This document shows positions 20,129 through 31,265 of a DNA stretch of 64,000 bases, in pieces; position 1 is the first letter of the stretch, and the number at the start of each line of letters is the position of its first letter. The notes beneath the pieces were generated by a model. That model was not told where the DNA came from. It was given only the letters and a program-made list of their open reading frames with translations, and searched no databases. Source of the DNA: Glandiceps talaboti (taxonomy: Eukaryota > Hemichordata > Enteropneusta > Spengelidae). A program made the translations under genes and the position numbers. Location: contig NC_135562.1 of NCBI RefSeq assembly GCF_964340395.1, forward strand, positions 20,104,626 through 20,168,625. The letters are read 5' to 3'.

Positions 20129-20878
20129 CGGTCCACCAGTTTTATAAACTGCAGTCCTCCCATCTTTTGACTGGGACAGCTTACTTTTTAAGAGATGAGT
20201 TGCCACTTTTTCAAGTTCGCGAGTTAATGGCAATTCTGGTGACCTTGCCAGTATATCAGATGAAATTGTATCATGTGACTGTTTTTCAGAGACAATCACG
20301 TCTTGGCATGGGTGACATACATGCTGCGACACTCCATCAAGAACAGACATTTCTTTACATTTAATGCATATCATTGTTAGAGAATGCAAGACATTAAGAA
20401 AATAAAGTTTTGCCGCACGAACAGAAAAACATGACACAGACTGAACACAACATGGACAACGAACTGATGACTTGTTTTCTGTTTTAAAAACATTTATGAG
20501 ACATTCACTACAAAAGACATGTTCACATGGACATTCTAATGGACAGTACAGTTATACATTGACAGACAAACACCACACTTAACATCATTTTCAGTCACAG
20601 GTTCAAAGTTATCAGGCCAATCAAACCGATGTGAATTTCTTGCCTGGGACTCTAAATGGACTAAACCCTCTTCTGTTAACCTTGAATCAGTCCCAGAATT
20701 TGTTTCCACCTCCCTCTTTTTACTGCATGGTCTTCCCCGCTTAACTCTTCTGGGTCTCCCACCCTTACTCTGATGACTAAATTTTGTACAAACCCCACAA
20801 TCCCCAACTCTTGGATGGGTTGTCCAGTGACTCAACAAGGCTTCAGTTGGGCTATAAATTGTTTCGTTGTGAAGCCGC
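20129..20878 (-). CDS. RING finger exon resembling the N-terminal region of RAG1
   Basis: An acceptor (TCTTTGATATAG) precedes 20878 and a GTGAGT donor follows 20129. The frame opens with LSHWTTHPRVGDCGVCTKF and a GRPRRVKRGRP basic stretch. It then carries a C3HC4 RING: KCGVCLSMYNC, CEHVFCSECLINVF, VRCPCC. After it comes FLNVLHSLTMICIKCKEM, matching the RAG1 pattern of a RING followed by a leucine-rich turn and a second zinc site (HVCHPC). I recall mollusc N-RAG-TP and other invertebrate RAG1-N-like proteins with this layout; this is memory, not a search. A one-base frame change in the RING near 20548, between MYNC and PLECPC, would break the protein unless it is an assembly error. No RAG1 catalytic core is visible. 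Confidence 0.72.
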
Positions 20879-21339
20879 CTATATCAAAGATAACATATGT
20901 GGGTGGGATGTATTCCCAATTCATCGCCAGTTACATCAATTCCAAATGTTGTAAATATTGGGGAAGAGTACAATTTACTCAATTTGGGTGATTTCCCTTT
21001 TACCTCATCGACTGAACTGTGCTCTATTCCCACAAATTCGACATAACCTAGTCAAACAATATTGATGAAACTCAAGCCCTGGCATGTTATTGTAGCTTAG
21101 AAAGTTAAATTCTCCTCATGAAATGCCAAAACAGAGGAAGAAAAGAAAGCTGATAATGAATTAGAAATACGATCTACACTAAAGAAAACAAATGGCGTCC
21201 GTAGCAACTGACGTTGGTAACGTAAATTTACGTGTCGGGTCGGAACGATTTCTTTCTAGTAAGTCGTTAAAAAAAATTAGCCTCAAAGAAATAAGGTGTG
21301 AATAAAAACTACACTTAATTATCTAACTGCAAATGAATA
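20879..21339. other. Upstream region of the RING gene
   Basis: No coding frame recognised. An ATGGCGTCCG word at 21192 on the plus strand is in a GC-richer patch and could be a promoter-proximal region, but I cannot show this. Confidence 0.4.
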
Positions 21340-21713
21340 ACAAATGAATTGAATTGAATTGAAATTTATTTCATCAGATAACAAAAAACAAAACAATAAA
21401 TAAATAAATAAATAAATAATACATTACACTTTCAAACAAATTGGACAAAAGGAAATATACATGTGTTATCTAATGGGGACCATGAAAATAGTTCAGCAGA
21501 ACTGGTCGTGTCCATGGCCCGTACATTCAATTTTAGATTAATTCAAATTCATAAATGGACGCAACGAAGAAAATTAAGTCAAAAATAAACACAGCACGCA
21601 TTCACGCACACTCATACACACACACGCACGCACATACATACATACGCATACACACACACGAGAAGAAATAAAGCAAAAACCAGAAATGTTGTAAAAACGC
21701 CAAAGAGTATAAA

Positions 21714-23279
21714 TTAAGGTTGGTGTGTAGAATTTAAAATATAATTTCTTAGTTCATTTTTGAACTGTTGCCTGGACATGTTAATTTTTAGGTGACTTGG
21801 TAAAGAGTTCCAGTGCTTTGTCGCTGCATATTTGAAATTGTGTTGGGTGATGGTCAATTTTATCGATGGTGGACGAAAGTTACCACTGGAGGCTGAACGG
21901 TTTTGATATGTATGAATGGGACGGTCAAAATACTTTTCTATGTTGTGGGGATAACGATTATTTCTAAGATCATACACGAAAATACAGGAGGACAAGCGGA
22001 CAAATTTCTTTTGTAGTCGGAATATTGGGTCGAGAAGAGTTTGGTAAGTATTGCCCCAAATCTCTAAACAATATGTTAAGTGTGGTAAAATAAATGAATT
22101 ATATATCATGATAAGGGTCGATCTGGGAACAAAGTGACGTAAACGTGAAATAATTCCTACTTTTTTGTTAACAACTTTGATGATATTTTCTATGTGAGAT
22201 TTCCAAGAAAGAGAAGGATCAATAGAAACACCGAGGTAACTTGCAGATGAAACTTGCTCTATCGTCGTACTGCCAACATAAAGATTACCTTCCAAAGTTA
22301 TATTTCTCTGTGGCGTTTTAATCAACATGAAATTGGTTTTCCCTTCATTAATAGTAAGTTTGTTAGCCATGCACCAACTAATCACATGTTGGAACTCTTC
22401 ATTGATAGTGTTGAGGTTAAGTTTTGGGGAATACAATGGTCGAAATAAATTTGTATCATCGGCGAAAAGTCTGAAATTGAAATAGTTGGTGGAGTTGCAA
22501 ATATCATTGATATAAATGAGAAAAAGGGTCGGGCCGAGAATTGATCCCTGAGGCACGCCACACTGGATTTGCTGTGGACTTGAAGATATCCCGCCAACAA
22601 TTACGGATTGATGACGTTTATAAAGGTAGCTACGAAACCAGTTTAGCGATTCACCCCTAATCCCATAGATATGTAATTTACGTAATAAAATTTCGTGATT
22701 TATGGTGTCAAAAGCTTTCTTGAAATCGATAAATATTCCAAAGGTTGTATTTCCATTGTCCATCGTATTAGTTAATTCTGCGACAATGTCGACAAGGGCC
22801 AATTTAGTGCTGTAGCGTTTGCGAAAACCATACTGAATATCTGATAGGATGTTGAATTTGTCTAAATAGGAAACAATTTGCTTATTAACGATAATTTCGA
22901 AAATTTTGCTGAAAACGGGTAGTACTGAAATAGGTCTGTAATTCCCAACGTTAAGAGGGGACCCCTTTTTATACAATGGTGTAACTTTTGCAAACTTAAG
23001 TGCCTCGGGTAACATTCCTTTGGTAAGTGACATATTAATAATATGCGAAAGGGGACTAGAAATGTGATTAGCTGCATGCTTGGCCAACAAGGGATGGATG
23101 AGATCGTAACCAGACGCTTTGTTTGTGTCAAGGGACAGTAATTCTTCTGCAATATCTTCAGCAACAACTGGTCTAAAAAAGAAAGAGTTGTTGTAATTTC
23201 CTGTTACGAACTGTTCAAAATCGATATCGGACGATATGTTAGATGCTAAGTTAGGACCAATATTTGTAAAAAAAATCAC
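21714..23279 (-). CDS. LINE copy B reverse transcriptase
   Basis: A 521-codon uninterrupted frame. Motifs in order: NKASGYDLIHPLLAKHA, KFAKVTPLYKKG, NYRPISVLPVFSKIFE, IDFKKAFDTINHEILL, CGVPQGSILGPTLFLIYIND, FADDTNLF (catalytic Asp pair), and LSWKSHIENIIKVV in the thumb. The C-terminal HWNSLP block is usual for this superfamily. All core RT motifs are intact, so the copy is younger than LINE copy A. It overlaps 29 bases with the upstream frame at 23251-23826, so a single frame change near 23260-23280 separates the halves. Confidence 0.95.
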   Translation of the reverse strand: MIFFTNIGPNLASNISSDIDFEQFVTGNYNNSFFFRPVVAEDIAEELLSLDTNKASGYDLIHPLLAKHAANHISSPLSHIINMSLTKGMLPEALKFAKVTPLYKKGSPLNVGNYRPISVLPVFSKIFEIIVNKQIVSYLDKFNILSDIQYGFRKRYSTKLALVDIVAELTNTMDNGNTTFGIFIDFKKAFDTINHEILLRKLHIYGIRGESLNWFRSYLYKRHQSVIVGGISSSPQQIQCGVPQGSILGPTLFLIYINDICNSTNYFNFRLFADDTNLFRPLYSPKLNLNTINEEFQHVISWCMANKLTINEGKTNFMLIKTPQRNITLEGNLYVGSTTIEQVSSASYLGVSIDPSLSWKSHIENIIKVVNKKVGIISRLRHFVPRSTLIMIYNSFILPHLTYCLEIWGNTYQTLLDPIFRLQKKFVRLSSCIFVYDLRNNRYPHNIEKYFDRPIHTYQNRSASSGNFRPPSIKLTITQHNFKYAATKHWNSLPSHLKINMSRQQFKNELRNYILNSTHQP

Positions 23280-24140
23280 AAAAAGTGTTAGCTATTTTTG
23301 TAGGGTCTGTTTCGATCTCATTCTTGTCTGGCAAATGCAACTTATTTGGTGTAGAATTCTTGTTCACATTTCTATTTAAAATGTCATTAATAACTTTCCA
23401 GGTTTTGGAAGAATTACCCGCTACAGAGGTGAATTTATTATAGAAATGACGTCTCTTAGCAGCTCTCATGACACGTGTTAAAATGTTTCTGTACGTTTTA
23501 TAGTATTCTTGTAAAACATTGTTCCTTGGCGACCGTTTAGTTTTAGAGAACAGTGTGTGTTTCTTTTTAATCGAAATGAGAATTCCCCTTGTCAACCAGG
23601 GTTTATGGAGAAATGACTTTCGCCCAGTTTTCGTGTTAAGGGGGACATGTTCAGAGACTAAACATTGGAATTTAGCGTAGAATAAATTATACGCCTCATC
23701 CGGGTTTGTGCTGTTGAAAACTGTCTGCCAGCTGACGTCATTCAGATCACTAAGAAACGATTCACGATTGTAGCGGGAGAAGTTGAAACTGGTAAAAGAG
23801 CTATTTTCATTAAAGACATGCCTCATATTTTTGACAATTACAAATGTTGATAAGTGATCAGTTATATCAGTTTCAATGCAGCCACATTCTAAATAATAAT
23901 CAGTTACATTTGTAAGCAGGTGGTCAATCGTAGTGCTTGTGACGTCATTGACCCTTGTTGGAATGTTTATGGTTTGTTCAAAGTTGTATGAATGTATTAG
24001 GCTTGTGTAAGAAGTGGCTACATTAGAATTAGAATTGACATCAACATTAAAATCACCAAGAATAACACAATTCTTATTTCTAGACGAAATGTGATTTAAA
24101 CAAATTTCAAAACTCTCAAGAAATTCGTTGATTGAAGTGT
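23251..24140 (-). pseudogene. LINE copy B endonuclease end and linker
   Basis: The 191-codon frame 23826-23251 holds the linker between endonuclease and RT (KPWLTRGILISIKKKHTLF, then TWKVINDILNRN, LPDKNEIETDPTKIA). Upstream codons to 24140 give the last third of an APE-type endonuclease, including GDFNVD and the SDH-like TDHL box. The N-terminal part with the catalytic Glu and first His is missing. Confidence 0.88.
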
Positions 24141-24149
24141 TTGGCCTCC

Positions 24150-25215
24150 TAGACTAGAGTATCGCTTTGGTATCATTGGTTCAGCACTAGCGTGGTTTAC
24201 ATCATATCTTAACAATCGCAGTCAGTATGTAAAAGTGAACTCTTTAAAATCATCTACGTCATTCTTGAAATATGGTGTCCCCCAGGGATCTGTTCTCGGA
24301 CCCGTCTTATTCACATTATACACCGCTCCACTAGAAGACATCATTACGAAATATAACCTAAACTACACCATGTATGCAGATGACTCGGGAATTTACGTCA
24401 TCTGTGATAGGCCAGCTGACATTTTATCGAATGTAGAACTGTGTGTTGATGATATCCGTTCCTGGATGAAAATGAATATGTTAGTCCTAAATGATGACAA
24501 GACAGAAGTTATACAGTTTTCGTCAAAGTTAAAAACTGACGTTGAACAACTGACAAGCCTGAAAATCGGTGGATCAGACATAGTTCCATCCCCTTCCGTA
24601 AGAAATCTTGGTGTCAATTTACGAAATGACGGCTCTATGTCTGATTATGTTAGTCAAATTTGCAAAAGTGGGTTCTTTTCCCTATATAGGATTGGCAAGA
24701 TTCGCAAGCTGCTTGATAAAACCTGCACAGAGAGACTGATACACGCATTCGTGACATCACGACTCGACTACTGTTACAGTCTATTGAATGGAATACCTAA
24801 GTGTCAGTTAAGTCGCCTACAATCTCTTCAGAATGCCGCCGCTCGTCTTGTATGCTGTAAACGTAAATCGGACCACATCACTCCAGTACTGATTGACTTG
24901 CATTGGCTACCGGTTGATGCTAGAATTAAATTTAAAACTCTGCTGATAACTTTTAAGATAATTAATCACATGGCACCACTGTACTTATCAGAAATAATTA
25001 GTTCATATGTACCCACAAGAAATCTTCGTTCAGCGGAAAAGCTGCTCTTAGTCAGACCCACTGGTATTTTTAACAAAACTTACGGTCAGAGAGCGTTTTC
25101 AGTCTGTGCACCCACTCTCTGGAATTCACTTCCACTAGGTATTAGAAATTCAAAGACCATCGACAATTTTAAATCCGCTCTCAAAACTTACCTTTTTAAA
25201 CAACATTTTTATTGA
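24150..25215 (+). CDS. LINE reverse transcriptase, 5'-truncated copy C
   Basis: Same family as copy A: from about 24152 the frame reads RLEYRFGIIGSALAWF, then YGVPQGSVLGPVLFTLYTAP, MYADDSGIYVICDRPADIL and FVTSRLDYCYSLLNGIP. It ends in LKTYLFKQHFY and TGA at 25213. Unlike copy A the active site is an intact YADD and there is no stop or frameshift over about 350 codons. Only the palm and distal parts remain. The 3' UTR runs to the ATT tail near 25465. Confidence 0.93.
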
Positions 25216-25396
25216 ATTTTGCAGATTTTCTTTTTACATCAACCTTAAATTTCGCCCTTTTTAAGTAAGCATTGTTTTTATTAGCATTATTTTCTTATTC
25301 AAACATTTATCTATTTTACTAGCGTATTACACATATTTTGTATAGTTTCAAGTTACATCTGTATTTTAAAATTCCAGTCTGTGTATTGTTATGGAA

Positions 25397-25424
25397 AGCG
25401 CACTGAGACGCAGTGTAGTGCGCT
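25397..25424 (+). other. 3' stem-loop of LINE copy C
   Basis: AGCGCAC pairs with GTGCGCT around a loop with GAGACGCAG. It is the counterpart of the hairpin at 57-83, with both sides of the stem changed. It lies about 20 bp before TAAGAAATAAATAA and the ATT tail. Confidence 0.75.
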
Positions 25425-25465
25425 CTTTTATAAGAAATAAATAATTATTATTATTAATTATTAAA

Positions 25466-26039
25466 TAACACCGACTACAACTGCTTTCTTATCAACAACG
25501 GTTTCTACAAAAAGTGACTCACAGTGTGTAATCTTGAGATCATGTATTCGGGAATGTGGTAATGACGTATGTACATACAAAGCAACACCACCAAATACTC
25601 AAGAAAACTCAAGAAAGTTATCTAAATGCGGAGTAAATGTCGACCTTCACCTGTCTGCAGCTAGCTGCCGTCACCCAGCCGACGCGTACTGATGACAAGA
25701 GCCGTACCTGTTCCCCGCAATCTCAAATTTTCGCGGGTTAATATTTTGTTACAACTAATCAATATTCAAATAAGTAGATTATAAAGAGTAGTTTGACAGT
25801 TTATTGACGTCGTTTATTGCAATTGCATTGGTAGAAAGTCAGGAAATAGATCATACAGAGAGATCGCGTATCCATGGGCTGTTCCTTTGTATTTACATAT
25901 CATACGTCATAAAGTTAGGTCATGACCTCTCATTTATGCTAATTTCTACTACGCATGCGTACAACTGCGCGTGCGTGTTTGAATCGGCGAGAAAGTGTGC
26001 CCTCTAGCGGGGGATCTTAACGAAAGCCCTTAATGTTAA
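25466..26039. other. Intergenic stretch without a recognisable gene
   Basis: No gene recognised. A GC-richer patch at 25640-25730 and CG-rich words near 25950 are unassigned. Confidence 0.5.
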
Positions 26040-26860
26040 TAAACTACTGTATGCACATAACGACGTAGTGTTACCGCATATAATAATAGTAACTGTACAT
26101 ATAATAATACAGTATGCACATAATAACTTAAGATTTGCACATAATAAACTATTTAATGCACATAATAACATAGTGTTAGCACATATAATAATAGTAACTG
26201 TACATATAATAATACAGTATGCACATAATAACTTAAGATTTGCACATAATAGCATAGTGTTAGCGCATATAATAATAGTAACTGTACATATAATAATACA
26301 GTATGCACATAACTTAAGATTTGCACATAATAAAATATTTAATGCACATAATAACATAGTGTTAGCGCATATAATAATAGTAACTGTACATATAATAATA
26401 CAGTATGCACATAATAATTTAAGATTTGCACATAATAAACTATTTAATGCACATAATAACATAGTGTTTGCACATACAATAATAGTAACTGTACATAAAC
26501 TATTCAATGCACATAATAACAGTGTTTGCACATACAATAATAATAACTGTACATAATAAACTATTAAATGCACATACTAACATAGTGTTTGCACATACAA
26601 TAATAGTAACTGTACATAATAAACTATTAAATGCACATACTAACATAGTGTTTGCACATACAATAATAGTAACTGTACATAATAAACTATTTAATGCACA
26701 TAATAACATAGTGTTTGCACATATAGTAATAGTAACTGTACATAGAATAATACAGTATGCACATAATAATTTAAGGTAAGCACATAATAAACTATTGAAT
26801 GCACATAATAACATAGTATTTGCACATACAATAATAGTAATTGCACACTTAAGTCAGTTG
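26040..26860. repeat. Satellite of GCACATAATAA/GTACATAATAA words, ~110-bp higher-order unit
   Basis: A short motif of about 24 bp, alternating TGCACATAATAAC and AACTGTACATAATAA forms, is arranged in a higher-order unit of about 100-120 bp in the left half. The right half (26480-26720) is a simpler ~63-bp unit. The unit lacks stop codons in one plus and one minus frame, so long frames appear on both strands (162 and 189 codons). These are repeat artefacts, not proteins. Confidence 0.93.
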
Positions 26861-27081
26861 TGGCTTTCCATAGATAACCTAGAAAACATGTATGACATGA
26901 CCGATCATGTGAACTACATGTGCTTGCCCATGCAAGTTATAGCACATATTTGCAAGTTGTTGTCATGGCAAAGCCATGTACCTTGCCATGTCATGTAAAT
27001 TTTTCTGTGCAAACTGTAGTTTTGTGGAGGGGAAAATTGAACTCCTTGCATTTGCTGTCGTAAAGCTAGATGAGTAGAGTC
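26861..27081. other. Intergenic stretch
   Basis: No gene seen; ends near a possible ATG at 27082 of the next locus. Confidence 0.4.
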
Positions 27082-29029
27082 ATGGCTGATGAAGACTGCT
27101 ACATACTAAGTAGTTGAAGATCTTGATAGCGATTCTTCTACCTCAAGTGAATTTCCACCAAAAAAAGGAAAATTGTTGTAGTACTCGATAGTGATAGCGA
27201 TAATGATAGTACTGGTACAGAGACTAGTGAGGACACAGTTGAGTATCTGGATGACTCAACATCAGAGAGTGAAGCACAAAGTTCAGGTACGTGGACTATT
27301 AAATATGCTAGCTAGTATATAAATATCTGCACTGAAAGTTTCACTGCAAGGCTTTCAATTCTAAATGCACCATCCTTTCAACTGTATAGGAATATGAAAT
27401 TGATCAACTGGTTGCAACTATTGGCTGCAACTGGTAATTAAATACTGTTACATTTAATTCCCTTTAGAAACAAGTATCATTACTTCTGTATATCTATATA
27501 CCCAATTAACAATTGTAGATTACATGATTGGATTTACTTCTCTGAGTCTGATGAAACTATTTGTTCTAATAAAGTGAATAAAACTATTAATTATTTCTGT
27601 TTCAGATCACAACCTGTTACAGTCAGAGTGTCTTTCTCCATGTATAGGACAAGGAAAACGAGATCCGTTCACAGGTAATTGAAACTATAAATGTCCAGAT
27701 CTGTAAATAAGGTAACAATTGATTAGATAATGTGTATTGAAGAAAAAAAGCAAGAATGACATCATGAGAGGAACCACTTGGCACTAGTGTTTTCCAAATT
27801 AATTTGCATTGTTTTATAGTTTTTAAATGCCATAATGCAACTAGTTTATACCATTTTCTTCATCAAATGAAAACCAAGTGACATTTTTCTGCAGTTATTC
27901 TAATTTAAAATGGATAGGAGAGATGATTTGACAAAAGTGTAATTAAATAATGTTTCTATTAGTTGTTAGAACACGCTGTGGATGTGAATTAGACTGTCTG
28001 AAGTCATGTCTAGCAGTTGAAGACATTGTTGTGGCACAGCACCTGTTTGAAAAAATACAACAGAGATCTGCTAAGGTACAGTTTATTTTAGATTATCTTG
28101 TTGCAAATACTGCTACAAATGGGAAAACCATCTTCATTGTTAGAGGTGTAGAAGTTTGCAAATCAGCATATTTAGCTGCATACAACATACCTAAGACGGG
28201 GGGGGGGGGGCAGAAATTTCTGTTCCCTTTTTTTCATTTAATACAAAAACACATGCATTAAGAAGTGACATGTACTGAAACTTATACGCATTTAAGTTCA
28301 TTGTTACCTTGATTGTTATGTCAAATCTGAAGATGAAGGTTTTACTTCTCAGACACTACAACTTCACATATCAACACTATCAACTCCAACTTCATCATAC
28401 TGTAATGCCAAGAAGTAATTATGAATATAAGCTAGAGTTGAAAACAAGTTGACCTTCCAGTCACAATGTCATCTAACCCGACAAATATCTTAGTGTTATC
28501 TTAGATGGAATGGATCAGAACAAATTGTTTGTTTCAAGACTGGCATGCAGGCTAGAAAATCAACCAATGGTTTGTGGCAATTAAGAACACATCTGACTGG
28601 TGCCCTTGTACATGGTCAACAAGCCTTGGGATATTTTGATCTCATGCAGTATCCACATGACAGTAACTTGACGATGAATATCATCTTGCAGATTTTACTG
28701 GGTTTGGATAGTATTCCAGATACTGCATAGTCAACTCATTAGTATTAATTATAATATTATCAGTTACTTTTCAAATCATCACCAGGTCTTACACACTAGT
28801 ACCTAAAGTAACAGTAATTTATATTCTAATTACATTGATGTTAATGATTTCAATTGTGGCTCAGGACCAATGGTGCTATTTTGTAGGCTATACATTACTT
28901 GAAATGTCGTTAACTTCAAATTTTCAACCAATTGCCTCGAAAATTATACATGGATAAATACATTTTTTAAATATTTATTTTACATCCAGGTCTATGTGAA
29001 CTTTCTTCTCCGTGGGCATACACATGGAG
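27082..29029 (+). pseudogene. Decayed intron-containing transposase-like gene (DUF7869-like)
   Basis: Plus-strand exons: an acidic segment (DSDSDNDSTGTETSEDTVEY) ending at a GTACGT donor at 27286; a small exon near 27606-27675 between TTTCAG and GTAATT; a zinc-type exon at 27960-28200 (VRTRCGCELDCLKSC, KTIFIVRGVEVCKSAYLAAY); then 28500-28727 with LDGMDQNK and LWQLRTHLTGALVHGQ, DLMQYPHDSNL; and 28990-29029 with FLLRGHTHG before a GTAGGC donor. I recall this set (DGxDQ, VHG, DSN, GHTH) from a widespread invertebrate family that Pfam calls DUF7869, possibly RNase-H-fold transposases. A G-run at 28199-28210, a frame change near 28545 and a stop at 28728 break it, and an early stop follows the ATG at 27082. 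Confidence 0.6.
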
Positions 29030-30651
29030 GTAGGCTTACTTTTTTTGGTGGGGGGAGGGTTTATTTATATGTCAGTATTGAATTTTCAAAACTTCAGACT
29101 AAAGGAGAAATATTACATCCTTTGTAGTATACATCACAAAATATACAGAATTTATTCACAAACTATTTACAAATTATTGCAGAGATAAGCTGTGGTGGCA
29201 GTATGATATTTTCATCTCAGCCTATATGACAAATAACTTACACCACATGTGTTTCCCTAATGAAACTTCGTTTAGCCGCCATTTTGTTTTACAGCGCCCT
29301 CAACGGTTAAAATTTGGTGTTGCATTCGTTTAGCAGATATACTGCTTCATGGGGATAAAATACATTACTGGATTGCTTTTTCAGGGTTTTTTTAAACTAA
29401 TAAAGCATACTATGTTTTGTTTGTGCTTAATTTATGTAGATTGTATGCTTTTTCAGCAGCTATTCATGTTTTTGGAGAAGTTACACTGAATTCATTGACC
29501 ATGTTTATTTTACGTCAACAGTGTTTGTAATAACACACATATCAATATTGGGCACTTTTATGAACATGAATTTAACTATATATTCAAAATTCTTACTTCT
29601 GATTGGTAGATTGACTTAAACGTGTGGAAAAAAATAAAGTAATGTTCTTGCACTATCATAAAAAGAAAAACACTCAAACAAGAAATTTTAGATCATTCTG
29701 CACTGGGAATTCACAGGCACTGATAAAAATTAGTGTTTCTTCAATGTTCCAATATGTTTCACCTTTGAGAATTGCTTACAACTGCATGTGTACTCCAGTT
29801 CTAATTATATTTTACTCTTGTGATTAGTTTAAACTGTATGCATGTATGTTTCCCATTTCACTTTTCATAATGAAATAACCCACTTGGCTATATGACACAT
29901 GTTACTAATCATAACCTTGAAGACAACATACCTTAACAACAATTTAATATCAAAAATATTTATTAGCAATAAATTATGTACAAATTACAGAACAGTGATG
30001 TACATGAAAGGGGAACATAAATTCAGGAAAAGTGGACATTTTTGTTAACTTTGAGTGTGTGAGTCATATCATACAATTTGCGTGTTTGCCAAATAATATT
30101 GAGCTATGAGAGTAAAATTGTTTCACAAGCCCTCTTTACTAACTCACATGGGAGTTGATAGAAATACATAAATAATAGATGCACACTCGATATTCATGAC
30201 TTTATATAAAGCAATTAAATACTTTGACACTTATCTGCTTTCTAACTTCATAGTAATAGTTATGAATAATAAGCGTGCATCTAAGACATACATGCGTGTT
30301 TGCTGACTCCCATGAGACATCATTGAAATCATTGAAAGTTCATACACAGGACTTGTGACAGATGTTTCATCTTAGTAATTTTAGGTAAACATGTTAAATG
30401 TTAGTGAGGTAAAATTAAGAAATAAGACAAGAGAATTTAAAGTTTACAAAAATGTCTGAATCTCCTGGAATTGTAATCTCCTTTACAGCTGACTGTTGAC
30501 ATGTACAAATATGTTACAGGGATCCAATCCTACACATTGCATCCCACCATTACCACTACCCACCTGTTACTGGTACCCAATCCATCAGTACACCCCTAAT
30601 CACCAGCATTACTAACCTACCCACCCAAAACACTAAGCCCTGCCACATATT
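29030..30651. other. Intergenic or intronic stretch without a recognisable exon
   Basis: AT-rich. A G-run at 29048-29060 and an ATGGCG-type complement at 29275 are the only notable points. The next exon of the upstream plus-strand gene is not visible. Confidence 0.5.
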
Positions 30652-31265
30652 TATACCCTAGTTTTAACATCGTGGTTTTTGACCAGACATTTCATCCTAT
30701 TCAGAGCATCAGGCATGTTGGCATAGTTGATTGCAGCTACATTAAAGGAATGATGGATTGCCTCCAACTCACTCTCCCCATAAAAACCCAGACCTCTCTT
30801 TGTACTCTTTAGACGGACTGCTACGTGATCTTCAAGGATGTGAAGTTTTGGGAATATTGACTCATAAGGAAAGTTTGCCCTGTAGTAGGTAATCAGACCT
30901 TTAACATTTTCACCTGTGTAAAATACAAGAATTATAAATAAGAAAGTTTCACTTTGTACAGTTATACACAATATTTTGTGAGGTTGTTCATGTCATACAT
31001 TTGTGAATCTTTCTGCACGCAAATTTAAAACTCTATACTAAAAATGAAAATGGCTAGTCTTCTAAACAAGAAGTGACTTACCAAACTTTTCAATCTCTTC
31101 AGTAGTCAGCAACCTTGATGTTGAATATATATTATGGCATGCACCAAACAACAAAAACACTGGCTGGTATAGTGCCCTCACTCTCTCTGCCTCATGAAGC
31201 AGTTCAGGGCACACTAGATCAGTGCAGCTACAAATAGCATTGAAGAGAATTCTTATATTCTCAGG
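30652..31265 (-). CDS. Last two exons of an unrecognised gene
   Basis: Exon 31082-31265 lies between a TTTCAAACTATAG acceptor and a GTAAGT donor. Exon 30652-30913 follows a TATTTTACACAG acceptor and ends with TAG. They join in phase and read ENIRILFNAICSCTDLV, ALYQPVFLLFGACHNIYST, EENVKGLITYYRANFPYES-like text, then FPKLHILEDHVAVRL, GLGFYGESELEAIHHSFN and YANMPDALNRM. I remember similar C-terminal blocks (HILEDHV, GLGFxGE, HxxFN) in many unnamed cnidarian and marine invertebrate proteins, possibly transposon-derived, but cannot name the family. Both exons are clean, with no stop or frameshift. Upstream exons may lie beyond 31270. Confidence 0.65.

Larger units (their letters stand above)
21340..24145 (-). 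mobile_element. LINE copy B with partial endonuclease and reverse transcriptase
   Basis: A second, different non-LTR family on the minus strand, 2.8 kb. The 5' end is cut inside the endonuclease (NKNCVILGDFNVD near 24060, TTIDHLLTN and TDHLSTFV near 23930-23850). The 3' end carries TAAATTTCAATTC, an (AATTC)n tail at 21345-21360 read on the complement, after (CA)/(CATA) repeats at 21600-21660. The 5' end abuts the 5' end of LINE copy C, which runs the other way. Confidence 0.9.

Noticed and set aside
26004-26814. 189- and 104-codon minus-strand and 162-codon plus-strand frames
   Set aside because: They are translations of the satellite unit, with the same peptide repeated and no start context; treated as a repeat.
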